Shown piece by piece: positions 24,100-31,892 of a stretch of 62,330 nucleotides of DNA. Both the position numbers and the translations under genes were made by a program. Source of the stretch: a bacterium (lineage in GTDB: Bacteria > Vulcanimicrobiota > Vulcanimicrobiia > Vulcanimicrobiales > SCRA01); the NCBI GenBank assembly GCA_004297985.1, contig SCRA01000081.1, positions 1-62,330 on the forward strand, written 5' to 3'. The notes below the pieces were generated by a model. That model was given only the letters and a program-made list of their open reading frames with translations, did no database searches and was not told the DNA's origin. The first letter of the stretch is position 1; each line of letters begins with the position of its first letter.

Positions 24100-25434
24100 T
24101 CAGCGCGTTATCCCCGGCGCCGTCGAATGCGCCCAGAGCAACTCCAGCATATGTGGTAGCATCAAAAACATCGGTGCAAGCAACGAGAAAATCATGAAGC
24201 CCAGAGGCAGCATGACTGCGGCCGACAGCACGTTGGGCAAAGCCTCCTTAACCGTTTTTTTGAAGGCTGTTGCGTTGGTGCTGAGCAGCACTGCTGCATC
24301 CGCGCAGACATCCTCTGGTCGCGCGAATCCCTCACTCCCTCGGAGTTTCCCCTTTAGGATCGGGTCTAGCAGCTGGTCATCTTGGAAGCAATCGATCCAG
24401 CTCGTCCCTTCCTCACGATAGCGCATCCCCATGCGCTCCAGAGCCTCGGCAAAAAGCACGCTCTTCGACTGCGAAGCCGCGACCTCAAATGCGACCATCC
24501 ACCCCCGCTTCGCACCATGCGCCAAGCTCAGAGCCCAGGCTATCTCCTCTGTCCGCTCCGCACGGTAAAGCCGTCCCAGCTGGCCACCGGCGCTGAGTAG
24601 GATCCACTCCCACACGGCGCGGGCGGGGCGCGTCTGCATCACCGTGAACCGAACCACAATCGCCACTGCAGCCAGCGCCGCCAGCTTCGGCACGATCAAA
24701 CGAGGATCGCCCAGCAGATTCAGGACCCAGATCGCCACCGCGGTGAACCACGGGGCGTGGCCGTGCTCGTACGTCGCGAAGAGCCTCTCAAGCACCGGCA
24801 CAAACACCAACTTAAACCCGAAGGCGAGCGCGAGACCCGAAACGGCCATCAGCACAGGCGTAAACAGCATGAGACCGAGGTCGAGGGCCGTTTCGTGTTT
24901 CTGCCGATACCAGCTCGCGATGCGCTTGCAGACCGCCGCGAGATCGGACTCCTCGCCCCCTGCCAGCATCCGTGCAACCGCCGGATCAAATACGTCGGGA
25001 TAGAGCGCCACGGCGGCGTGCAGCTTCATCGACTCCATGTGCGAGCGCAAGGCTCTCACCGTCGTGCGAAGGGTTTGATCCGCGACGCCATCCGACACTC
25101 GCTCTAGGGCATCGATCGTGCGTCCGGTCTCGACGAATGACGCCAGATTGTCGAAGAACAGATGCATCTCCAGTGGTGGTACCGCAGAACGCATCCACGG
25201 GAAGAGGCGTCCAAACAGCCGGACCACGACTCCAGGAAACGGTACCTGGCGCAGCCGATGCTCGATCGCAGATTCAGCCGTCAGGCTCCACAGTTGTACG
25301 CCGGCGCTCTCGAGGAGCCGTTCGGCTTGTTCAACCGTCTCCGCAGCAATCTCGTTCTTTACGAGCTCGAAGCGGCTATCACCGTGGCGTACCACGCCTT
25401 CATAGCGGTACCGCGCGGGTGCGGCCGTCGCCAT
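24100..25434 (-). CDS. pilC: Type IV pilus/T2SS platform protein (PilC/GspF family)
   Basis: A 444-residue protein with two T2SF domains. The first is about 120-240 (LHLFFDNLASFVETGRTIDA-like start, RTTVRALRSHMESMKLHAAV). The second is about 300-430, after a membrane helix pair around 205-285. A final hydrophobic segment (LSAAVMLPLGFMIFSLLAPM) closes the protein. PilC is the inner-membrane hub on which the motor ATPases act. Its stop is 26 nt ahead of the next gene, and its ATG abuts the PilT-like stop. Confidence 0.85.
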   Translation of the reverse strand: MATAAPARYRYEGVVRHGDSRFELVKNEIAAETVEQAERLLESAGVQLWSLTAESAIEHRLRQVPFPGVVVRLFGRLFPWMRSAVPPLEMHLFFDNLASFVETGRTIDALERVSDGVADQTLRTTVRALRSHMESMKLHAAVALYPDVFDPAVARMLAGGEESDLAAVCKRIASWYRQKHETALDLGLMLFTPVLMAVSGLALAFGFKLVFVPVLERLFATYEHGHAPWFTAVAIWVLNLLGDPRLIVPKLAALAAVAIVVRFTVMQTRPARAVWEWILLSAGGQLGRLYRAERTEEIAWALSLAHGAKRGWMVAFEVAASQSKSVLFAEALERMGMRYREEGTSWIDCFQDDQLLDPILKGKLRGSEGFARPEDVCADAAVLLSTNATAFKKTVKEALPNVLSAAVMLPLGFMIFSLLAPMFLMLPHMLELLWAHSTAPGITR

Positions 25435-26538
25435 CTATGCGGTCCTCCGTCCAACGAGACGATCGCGCAGCAGGTCCGCGGGCTCAGCGAAGATCCGCGT
25501 CTCCTTTGAGATTTGGCCGCGGCGCATCAGCTCTTCCAGGTGGCGCTCGAACGTCTGCATCCCCCACTCCTGGCCCGAATGCATCTCGTCCGCCAGTGAA
25601 TGGATCCGCGTCGGATCGTATATGATCGACCGCACCTTGGGCGTGTTGACGAGAATCTCCACGACGGCGCGGCGCGCGGCCTGGCCGTCGCGCGTATTGA
25701 CCCTCTTGACCAGGCGCGTCGCGATGATTGCCACCAGGGATTGCGCCAGGCGCGCGCACCCATTCTCTCCGTCGGTGCTCGACACTGCCTGGATGAGGCG
25801 AAGCAAGGCTTCTCGACACGTGCTAGCGTGGATCTGGGCGAAGACGGCGTGGTTGGTTTCGGCGAGAGTTACCGCGAGCTCAATCTCTCGTGAGGTGAAC
25901 AGCTCTGGCGGAACGACCACGTGCGCTCGCGCTGAGAGGATCGTCTCCAGAGCCTCCTCCCCAGAAGCAAACTCGCTTCCAATCTCTACATGGTCGATGA
26001 ATGACACCCGTGACGTATGAATGAACTCCACCGGGTCTCCGACGATCATCGCGTGGCCGGGAACCCGCGCCAGCCGAGCATCTGTCATCGCTGCCGTCAT
26101 GGTTGACTTTCCGGCCCCTGTCGCACCGCTTACGACCACCAAACCTCCATCCGGGAGGTACGACAGCTCCTCCACGACAGGCGGGAGGTCCAGCTCGCGC
26201 AACGTCGGGGTGCGCATTGGCAGCAGACGGATAGAGAGCCCACGCCCACCCATCCTCGGATAAACGCGAACGCGTACTCGACCGTAGCTCGCGGTCCGCG
26301 CAAAGCGGCACGTCCCCGTCTCCTGTAGGCGTTGGCGGTTGAACTCGTCGTCGCCGAGCAGCTCCTCAACGAACGCTCTCAGGCCTTCTTCCGTAACAAA
26401 GCGCTCGGGGTCGACCACGACGTCGCCCATGCGCTCGTACGCAAAGCGCTCGCCGGCGGCCAGCCACACGTCATTACAGTCCTGGCTGCGCGCCCACATG
26501 AGGCGATCGACGATCTCTCGCCGGCCGAGCTCGCTCAC
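25435..26538 (-). CDS. PilT-like retraction ATPase with altered Walker B
   Basis: A 367-residue ATPase of the PilT/GspE class. The Walker A motif (VVSGATGAGKSTM) is intact, and a His box (FAQIHASTCREALLRLI) and a relic of the AIRNLIRE motif (NTPKVRSIIYDP) are recognisable. The Walker B/Asp-Glu region, normally GEMRDxET, reads HVVVPPELFTSREIE; the glutamate remains but the Gly and Asp do not. It may therefore be a regulator or a weak motor. It overlaps the PilB gene by 4 nt. Confidence 0.75.
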   Translation of the reverse strand: MSELGRREIVDRLMWARSQDCNDVWLAAGERFAYERMGDVVVDPERFVTEEGLRAFVEELLGDDEFNRQRLQETGTCRFARTASYGRVRVRVYPRMGGRGLSIRLLPMRTPTLRELDLPPVVEELSYLPDGGLVVVSGATGAGKSTMTAAMTDARLARVPGHAMIVGDPVEFIHTSRVSFIDHVEIGSEFASGEEALETILSARAHVVVPPELFTSREIELAVTLAETNHAVFAQIHASTCREALLRLIQAVSSTDGENGCARLAQSLVAIIATRLVKRVNTRDGQAARRAVVEILVNTPKVRSIIYDPTRIHSLADEMHSGQEWGMQTFERHLEELMRRGQISKETRIFAEPADLLRDRLVGRRTA

Positions 26539-28229
26539 CGCAAGTCCTCTTCCAGCGAGTCGTCGCTAGGCGCACCGAAGACGCGCCGGACCTCCTCCAT
26601 ATCTGTAACGCCCTCGGCCACTTTGTCGTACGCGTCTTCGAGCATGCGGCGATAGCCGTACTTTCGCGCGAGGCGCTCCAGCTGCACTGGCCCAACTCCA
26701 CGCTCTACCGCAAGTGCCACCGCGCGATTGAAGCGCAACACCTCGAAGACTCCGATGCGTCCGGAGTAGCCAATCCAGCCACACGCCTCGCATCCAAGCG
26801 TACCGTCACCGAGCCGCCGTACGCGGTACGGCTCTGGGCGTCCGTCAGGCAGTCTCGCTGAAGAGTGCTCGCGACACACAATGCATAGACGCCTCACAAG
26901 TCGCTGCCCTACGATCGCACGCAATATTCCGGCCAAGGTTCCCCGATCGACTCCCTTCGCGAGTCGTCCGACTGCCACGATCGCATCGTCAGCGTGTGCC
27001 GTCAGCGTCACCACACCGCCGACTTGCGCCGCGTCGAAGACCTGCGCCGCGTCCTCCATCACGCGCACCTCGCCGCACAGAAACGCATCTGCTGCCATCC
27101 GCAGGAACCCGCCGAGGATCTTCCTGTAGGGGCGCACTTCGCTGACTGACGTCTGCCACACGCCGGGGACCAGCATTTCTGGCGGATCTCCGATACCAAC
27201 CACCTTCATGGTGTCGAGCGGAAAGGTGCGCAGGATCGCTATCGCCGTCATCGTCTTGCCGGTGTCCCCTGCACCTACGACTGCATAGGCCCCCGTCTTC
27301 CAGGCCAACGCGAGCTCAAGCTGATCCCGCGCCTTCCCGGTTAGGCCGGCCTCGGTGAAGGTCATCGGTTGCGTGTCGAGATCATGGAGGCGAATCACCG
27401 CCTGTTGCCCCAGGAAGTGCTCTTGCACCATCACGACGCGCGCATAGAGGGTCTTCAGGTGCGTGTCGACCTGCCATTGCCCCTCGCCGATCTCCTCAGG
27501 TGATCCCTTGCCGATGGCGCTGTTCCAGAGGGCTGTAACGAGCTGCTCGTACTGATCGCGATCGTAGTCATACCGCACATGCTTGACGCCGTCGATCGAG
27601 AAACGCGCTTGGCCACCCGCCTGCGTGGGCTCCACCAAGAGGTTCTGCCCGCCCTGCTCGTGACACTCAATGATGAGCTCCTCGAGCTGTTGCCGCACCG
27701 GGGCGCGGCGACGACGATGCGAACGCAACGCCACCATCTCGTCTAGGCGATACGCCACGCGCACCGCACGACGCACGACTTCGCGTGGAACTCGCTGCAC
27801 CAGCAGCTCCATCCGTGCGTGTGCGCGGACGATCGTCACCCTCTCGCTATGGTCAGGATCCGCCATCGCCACCACCAGGCGCGGCTCGAGCCCTTCTTCT
27901 ACACGGAGTGGTATGACATCGCATGCCACAGCCACTGACGGCTTGATCCGGGCCAAGGCCCGCCGATCCGCTCCCAGCGTGTAGAGCGATAGCAGCCGCT
28001 CGCGGAAGACGTCGTGCCAGCGAGGATCGACGTTGCGCGAGGGCATCGTCTTACGCCCGACAGCCCCCTCAAACGACGTAAGGTCGCTCTTTGATCCGAC
28101 CTCGACGACGACAATGTCGCCGTCGAGGCCAACGGGGAGCACCGCATAACGCAGCGCCGCCTCGTACGGCACTACCTCGAGTGCGGACCACGCCGGCGAC
28201 GGGTGGCGGCGTAGCGCCTCAGTTACCAT
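26535..28229 (-). CDS. pilB: Pilus assembly ATPase (PilB/GspE family)
   Basis: A 564-residue ATPase with an N-terminal MshEN/N1-like domain. Walker A is in VVGAGDTGKTMTAIA, Walker B in DAFLCGEVRVMEDA, and the His box in LTAHADDA. The tetracysteine zinc element found in PilB/GspE is CIVC...CEACGWIGYSGRIGVFEVL. Walker A has Asp where Pro-Thr is usual, but Gly-Lys-Thr is kept. It powers extension. It overlaps the lytic transglycosylase gene by 11 nt. Confidence 0.85.
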   Translation of the reverse strand: MVTEALRRHPSPAWSALEVVPYEAALRYAVLPVGLDGDIVVVEVGSKSDLTSFEGAVGRKTMPSRNVDPRWHDVFRERLLSLYTLGADRRALARIKPSVAVACDVIPLRVEEGLEPRLVVAMADPDHSERVTIVRAHARMELLVQRVPREVVRRAVRVAYRLDEMVALRSHRRRRAPVRQQLEELIIECHEQGGQNLLVEPTQAGGQARFSIDGVKHVRYDYDRDQYEQLVTALWNSAIGKGSPEEIGEGQWQVDTHLKTLYARVVMVQEHFLGQQAVIRLHDLDTQPMTFTEAGLTGKARDQLELALAWKTGAYAVVGAGDTGKTMTAIAILRTFPLDTMKVVGIGDPPEMLVPGVWQTSVSEVRPYRKILGGFLRMAADAFLCGEVRVMEDAAQVFDAAQVGGVVTLTAHADDAIVAVGRLAKGVDRGTLAGILRAIVGQRLVRRLCIVCREHSSARLPDGRPEPYRVRRLGDGTLGCEACGWIGYSGRIGVFEVLRFNRAVALAVERGVGPVQLERLARKYGYRRMLEDAYDKVAEGVTDMEEVRRVFGAPSDDSLEEDLR

Positions 28230-28869
28230 TGCGCGCCCTCTCCGCGGCCGCTACGACGTCTTCGACGTAGCGCGAGCCGCTCGCGGCGACGACCCGTTCT
28301 ACATACTCCGGGCTGGCAAATGCACTGTTTGAGTTGTAGATGGAAAGGGCGGCGCGCAAGATGACCTGGCTCGCCGTGGGCCCACGGGCATACAGCGCCC
28401 GCTCCTTCGCCCACACTGCCGTATCACGCGACTCGCGTAGGGCTGTCTTCCACGCATCGCCCAGCAGGTTGGCCCCGACTCTGAGATTCGTGCACGAATC
28501 AAAGACGTCCGCAACGCTCAGTCCGTAGTGGGGCAGGTTGCTGGAGTTGATTTGTGCGAGGCCGAGATCCACCGTGCATGAGCGGCCCTTCGCCCGAGCG
28601 TAAATACAGCGCGCCGAAGCCGGCCCATCGTCGACTAGCGTCGACGCCAGTGCCACCGCCTCGCTCCGGGTCAGCCCAACGTACTCGTCGTTGTAGGCGT
28701 TATCGTGAACGGCATAAGGATCGGCGCCAGACTCGGCCATCACCAGCGCCGACATTGTCGCGGGGTGCACACGCGGAGCGCACGTATTGAGCGCCGCTGC
28801 CAGCGCAACGGCGCTCAATACCACTGGTCTCTCCCTCTGAAACGCATCCCGGCCGGCACCCTTCCGCAC
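28219..28869 (-). CDS. Lytic transglycosylase (VirB1/PilT-R64 type)
   Basis: A 216-residue protein with an N-terminal hydrophobic signal (VVLSAVALAAALNTCAP) and a transglycosylase SLT domain. The catalytic Glu lies in LVMAESGADPYAVH, and DLGLAQINSSNLPHYG is the second signature. It opens peptidoglycan for machine assembly. In R64-type conjugative pili and in VirB systems the same enzyme class accompanies the apparatus. No VirB1 gene is seen in the T4SS operon, so this protein may serve both. It is the first gene of the 18-kb operon. Confidence 0.82.
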   Translation of the reverse strand: MRKGAGRDAFQRERPVVLSAVALAAALNTCAPRVHPATMSALVMAESGADPYAVHDNAYNDEYVGLTRSEAVALASTLVDDGPASARCIYARAKGRSCTVDLGLAQINSSNLPHYGLSVADVFDSCTNLRVGANLLGDAWKTALRESRDTAVWAKERALYARGPTASQVILRAALSIYNSNSAFASPEYVERVVAASGSRYVEDVVAAAERARNGN

Positions 28870-28973
28870 GTCTCGATGGGACCCACCGGCGATTCGCCCT
28901 ACGATTGTAAAGCGAACGTAAAATCATGAGTCCCACCATTAGTTATCGGCCGGTTGACTGTGGGAGTTCCCGT

Positions 28974-29438
28974 CTACTTCCCGCGATTGCGGCGCTCGTG
29001 TCCGTCACGACGGTCGTGCTGGACCGGCATAGCGCGCTCTGCGCTACGGCGATCACCGGTTCGCCTGACAAACCACTGCTGCCAGCTCTCTTCGACGAGG
29101 TTGCGTGCCTCTTGAGCGGTGATGCCCAGAGAGCGTATCTCCCGCATCGCCGGTCGTAGCATCTCGCGAGCGACCTCGAGGACTGCCTCTTGCGGCGGCT
29201 CGCAGACCACTGTACCCAAGCTCCGCTGCCCCTCGGCTAAACCCGCTCGCGCTAATTCCGTGTATGCCGCCTGCACTGTCCGTGGCGAGATCCCTAGTCC
29301 CTCACACACCGCCTGGACGGTGGGAAGGCGATCTCCCGCGCGGTAGATCCCCAGCACGATCGCCTTTCGGATCTGCTTAAAGATCTGCACATGCGTGTCG
29401 ACATTCGAGCTGGAATCGAGCGTTATCACGAGCCTCAC
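28974..29438 (-). CDS. GntR-family transcriptional regulator (YtrA-like), candidate plasmid switch
   Basis: A 154-residue protein with a GntR winged helix (IFKQIRKAIVLGIYRAGDRL, TVQAVCEGLGISPRTVQAAY, LARAGLAEGQRSLGTVV) and a short helical C-terminus without an effector domain, as in the YtrA/KorSA-size class. The GTG at 29438 gives a 5' leader of about 30 nt from the promoter at 29477-29505. That promoter is overlapped by a palindrome that recurs at 41354 and 58835, so the protein probably represses itself and those operons. Nothing blocks read-through into the pilus operon, which begins 104 nt downstream. Confidence 0.82.
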   Translation of the reverse strand: MRLVITLDSSSNVDTHVQIFKQIRKAIVLGIYRAGDRLPTVQAVCEGLGISPRTVQAAYTELARAGLAEGQRSLGTVVCEPPQEAVLEVAREMLRPAMREIRSLGITAQEARNLVEESWQQWFVRRTGDRRSAERAMPVQHDRRDGHERRNRGK

Positions 29439-29465
29439 GTGGATGAACTACCACAGCCAAACTGC

Positions 29466-29505
29466 CTTATGCGCGCATAATAGCATAAGGTGGTACATAT
29501 GTCCA
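29466..29505 (-). promoter_or_regulatory. GntR promoter with palindromic operator
   Basis: Minus strand: TGGACA (29505-29500), 17 nt, TATTAT (29482-29477). The plus-strand sequence CTTATGCGCGCATAAT (29466-29481) is a near-perfect 16-bp palindrome covering the -10 and start point. An extra half-site GCATAAG lies at 29483-29489. It is the best candidate for the regulator's own binding site. Confidence 0.6.
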
Positions 29506-29596
29506 TCCTCTCCACGCAGCCTCTCCCTTCCCCGGTAGGTTGGTACACCCAGCTTTCCATTCGCCGTCCGCGCCCGAAGCCCGCCCGCTGTATATT

Positions 29597-29676
29597 CACT
29601 GTTTCCAGTTTATCCGGTTTCCTAGTTATCCTGTTTCCTATTTTCCTGGTGTCACTGTTTCAGTGTTTCACTGTTT
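29597..29676. repeat. Array of about ten 8-bp repeats (candidate centromere)
   Basis: An unbroken 8-nt period: CACTGTTT, CCAGTTTA, TCCGGTTT, CCTAGTTA, TCCTGTTT, CCTATTTT, CCTGGTGT, CACTGTTT, CAGTGTTT, CACTGTTT. It lies in the AT-rich gap before the ParA gene and continues less clearly to 29700. The same unit in the opposite orientation (RTRAAACC) occurs at 30682, 33965 and 37413. The position beside ParA and the phased short repeats suit a parS-like site for a small partition protein. Confidence 0.75.
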
Positions 29677-29718
29677 TCTATAATTCTATGAAACAGTATT
29701 TACGGATTCGTATACTTA

Positions 29719-29766
29719 TGGTATCCTCGTTTCATGGTATCCAAGTTTCATGGATTACCATGAAAC
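29719..29766. repeat. 16-bp direct repeat and 9-bp inverted repeat before parA
   Basis: TGGTATCCNNGTTTCA occurs twice head to tail (29719-29734 and 29735-29750). The last GTTTCATGG (29745-29753) pairs with CCATGAAAC (29758-29766) around ATTA. It lies 26 nt before the parA start and just after a TATACT at 29711-29716, so it is well placed as the parA operator. Confidence 0.65.
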
Positions 29767-29792
29767 CGTGATCGAAAGGCCTACCACTATCA

Positions 29793-30566
29793 ATGCGTGT
29801 GCTACCCATTTGCAACCGAAAAGGAGGTGTGGGCAAGACGGCTACGGCAGCCAACCTTGGCCACGCCCTCGCATTACGCGGCCGGCGCGTCCTAGTCATC
29901 GATTGGGACCCCCAAGCCAACCTCACGACCCACATCGGCCGCGATGATCGACCCGAGGATGCCCCGACGATCGCGGACGTCTTCCTAGCACCATCTCGAA
30001 CCACCGAGGCGGTCAGCCAGAGCGTCGCCAGCGGAGTCGACTTGATCTATGGCTCTACCGCGCTGGCCGAGGCTGAGCGGCAGATTCTCGTGGCCAACCA
30101 CAGTGCCCCGGGTCTCATCCTGACCAGAATCCTCAAACGGCTCGAGCCGCTCGGATACGACTACGTTCTGGTAGACTCGCCCAACGGCGACGGCCAGCTC
30201 GTTCGTAACGCGCTGATCGCTGCTCCCGAGCTTCTGGTCCCCCTCCAGACCGAATATGCGGGGATGGAGGGACTCGGCATTCTCCGTCGCCTCGTGCATG
30301 AACTCGTCGAACAAGACGCCCTGCAAGAGCGGCCTAAAATGCTCGTCTTTGCTGCCATGGTGGACGAGCGCACCCGAAGCGGGCGCAGCCTCAAGGAGCT
30401 GGCGCTCCAAATCCCTGGAACGAGCCCGCTGAGGTCTGTAGTGCACCGCAATGCCCCCATCCACGATGCCTACGGCGCCAAGCAGACGGTCTTCGACTAC
30501 GCCCGCAGTTCCCGAGGGGCGACGGAGTACGCCGCCCTCGCCGAGGAGATCGACCATGACGGCTAA
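29793..30566 (+). CDS. parA: ParA-family partition ATPase
   Basis: A 257-residue protein with the deviant Walker A (CNRKGGVGKTATAANL, residues 7-22), A' (RRVLVIDWDPQANLT) and Walker B (YDYVLVDSPNG) of ParA/Soj. It has no N-terminal HTH, so it is the small ParA type (Ib-like or Soj-like) in which the partner protein does the DNA binding. It moves plasmid copies over the nucleoid. It overlaps the next gene by 11 nt. It is preceded by the 8-bp repeat array and an inverted repeat. Confidence 0.88.
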   Translation: MRVLPICNRKGGVGKTATAANLGHALALRGRRVLVIDWDPQANLTTHIGRDDRPEDAPTIADVFLAPSRTTEAVSQSVASGVDLIYGSTALAEAERQILVANHSAPGLILTRILKRLEPLGYDYVLVDSPNGDGQLVRNALIAAPELLVPLQTEYAGMEGLGILRRLVHELVEQDALQERPKMLVFAAMVDERTRSGRSLKELALQIPGTSPLRSVVHRNAPIHDAYGAKQTVFDYARSSRGATEYAALAEEIDHDG

Positions 30567-31083
30567 AGGGAAGCTCACTCCGGAGCAGATCCAAGCCCGT
30601 GCCAGAGCCCTCACCGGCGCCATCGAGTTCGAGGACCCGCAATTTCCCGAGCTTGGCGGGCAAGCTCAGGGTGAGGAACACTCAAAACCAAAAAATAATG
30701 AAACAGTAAAACCACAAAACCATAAAACCGTCAGTAGCTCGCCACGACGCCGCACAGCCGCCGCACAGCCTGCGGCAGACGCACACCAGGAGGAGAAGTC
30801 CCCGGTGGAGGCTGACCCGCCAGCGCGCCCACGTGGCGAACGTCGGGAACAGTCCGCCCCGCGGATCCCGGCAATCAGCATCTCCTTGACCCAGGCCGAT
30901 CGTCGACGAGCGCGAGCGATCGAGAACGCCATCTATGATCACCGAGATACCCTCGGCCTCAAAGGCAAGATCGGGCCCAGCCTGCTCTTCCGGATGGGCC
31001 TCGAACTCCTTGAGCACCTCGACGAGCAACAACTCCTCGAAGCCGCTCGCCGCAACACGCTCTATCAGGACTCACATGCATAG
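30556..31083 (+). CDS. Probable ParB-like partner with repeat-derived linker
   Basis: A 175-residue protein overlapping parA (ATG at 30556 after GAGGAG). The N-terminal part (1-35) is basic and helical. Residues about 44-58 (PKNNETVKPQNHKTV) are simply the translation of the 8-bp repeats at 30682-30729. The C-terminal region (about 112-160; ISISLTQADRRRARAIENAI) has the look of a ribbon-helix-helix domain. Being the gene after parA, it is the best candidate for the centromere-binding protein. The family is inferred from position and shape, not from a firm match. Confidence 0.6.
   Translation: MTAKGKLTPEQIQARARALTGAIEFEDPQFPELGGQAQGEEHSKPKNNETVKPQNHKTVSSSPRRRTAAAQPAADAHQEEKSPVEADPPARPRGERREQSAPRIPAISISLTQADRRRARAIENAIYDHRDTLGLKGKIGPSLLFRMGLELLEHLDEQQLLEAARRNTLYQDSHA
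30682..30729. repeat. 8-bp repeats inside the ParB-like gene
   Basis: TCAAAACC, AAAAAATA, ATGAAACA, GTAAAACC, ACAAAACC, ATAAAACC in register with an 8-nt period. They are in the orientation opposite to the array at 29597. They are coding, inside a low-complexity linker. Confidence 0.7.
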
Positions 31084-31630
31084 AGGAAAACCCCCCGGAT
31101 CGGGACCGCTCCAGCGCCCTGTGCGCTTCCACTTGGCCCACGCTGGGCTCGGACGAACGTTAGTCGGCCACATGTCCGAACTGGCATCGCGGACCCTCCT
31201 CGCCCTGCTTGAAGGGGTTGGCGAGAACCATCGCGTCCGTATGAGCCGACAGCACCTCGTCCAAAGAACCCTCGTCAGTCTCTATCGCCAAACCGCCGCG
31301 ATGCGCGAACTCATCGATCAGTTGGGCTTTGTCGTCTGTGAGGAGAAGGGCAATGGTGGGCATGGCGACTCCCTGTACCGGCTGCTCGTCACCCGCCGTA
31401 AGGGCCCCGGTCTTCGCTTAGCCTACCTCCCGGACGCCGAGCCGCCCGAGGTTCCTTGGGCTGAGACCCGTTATCGGGCAACGATCACGCTCGATGTGCC
31501 GGCAAATTCCCAGGCTGACGCTGCCACCAGGGTACGAACCGTTTTGGGCCTGGTTAGGCCCCAGCTCCAGGGAGCACGCCTCCTGAAGCTCGAGCAGCTC
31601 GGCGTAGACGTCGAGAGTACTCTAGCCTAG
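31076..31630 (+). CDS. Hypothetical third gene of the par operon
   Basis: A 184-residue protein starting at an ATG that overlaps the previous stop by 8 nt. The centre (about 20-110) is helical with VRMSRQHLVQRTLVSLYRQ, possibly a winged-helix. The C-terminal half is beta-rich. A longer frame to 30935 is a shadow of the ParB-like gene. I do not recognise it. Its constant coupling with parA suggests replication or partition control. Confidence 0.6.
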   Translation: MHRGKPPGSGPLQRPVRFHLAHAGLGRTLVGHMSELASRTLLALLEGVGENHRVRMSRQHLVQRTLVSLYRQTAAMRELIDQLGFVVCEEKGNGGHGDSLYRLLVTRRKGPGLRLAYLPDAEPPEVPWAETRYRATITLDVPANSQADAATRVRTVLGLVRPQLQGARLLKLEQLGVDVESTLA

Positions 31631-31690
31631 CCGGCTCGTCCAAGCACGGCCGCGTCGTTTCCGTCGCGTCGTCCCCATTCTCGCGTGGTC

Positions 31691-31725
31691 TTCAAAGAGA
31701 CAGCAGCCCCTACTGTCTCTTTGAA
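31691..31725. repeat. Perfect 13-bp inverted repeat
   Basis: TTCAAAGAGACAG (31691-31703), 9-nt loop, CTGTCTCTTTGAA (31713-31725). It lies between the converging par operon and rep-like gene. No T-run follows on either side, so a bidirectional hairpin terminator or a protein-binding site are both possible. Confidence 0.6.
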
Positions 31726-31765
31726 GAATTCTCTCTAGCCAATCTATCTCTATCCTGCGGGTTCA

Positions 31766-31823
31766 TTCCGCGCGGAACGTGCGGAAAACGGCGGTATCGA
31801 GCATGCGGAGATATTCCGCACGC
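31766..31823. repeat. Palindrome cluster downstream of rep-like gene
   Basis: TTCCGCGCGGAA (31766-31777) is a perfect 12-bp palindrome. GCATGCGGA (31801-31809), 5 nt, TCCGCACGC (31815-31823) matches the palindromes inside the neighbouring gene with one mismatch. The rest of the 31631-31892 gap holds only the inverted repeat at 31691; no gene is seen. Confidence 0.55.
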
Positions 31824-31892
31824 TCTAGGCCGAAAACGTCCGCCAGCTCGCGCAGGCGGACTCTTCTGTAAGCGGACTCTTTGGCCGAGGCC

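Noticed and set aside
29490-29771. 93-residue plus-strand ORF before parA
   Set aside because: Its residues are the translation of the 8-bp repeat array and the direct repeats; it has no independent signals.
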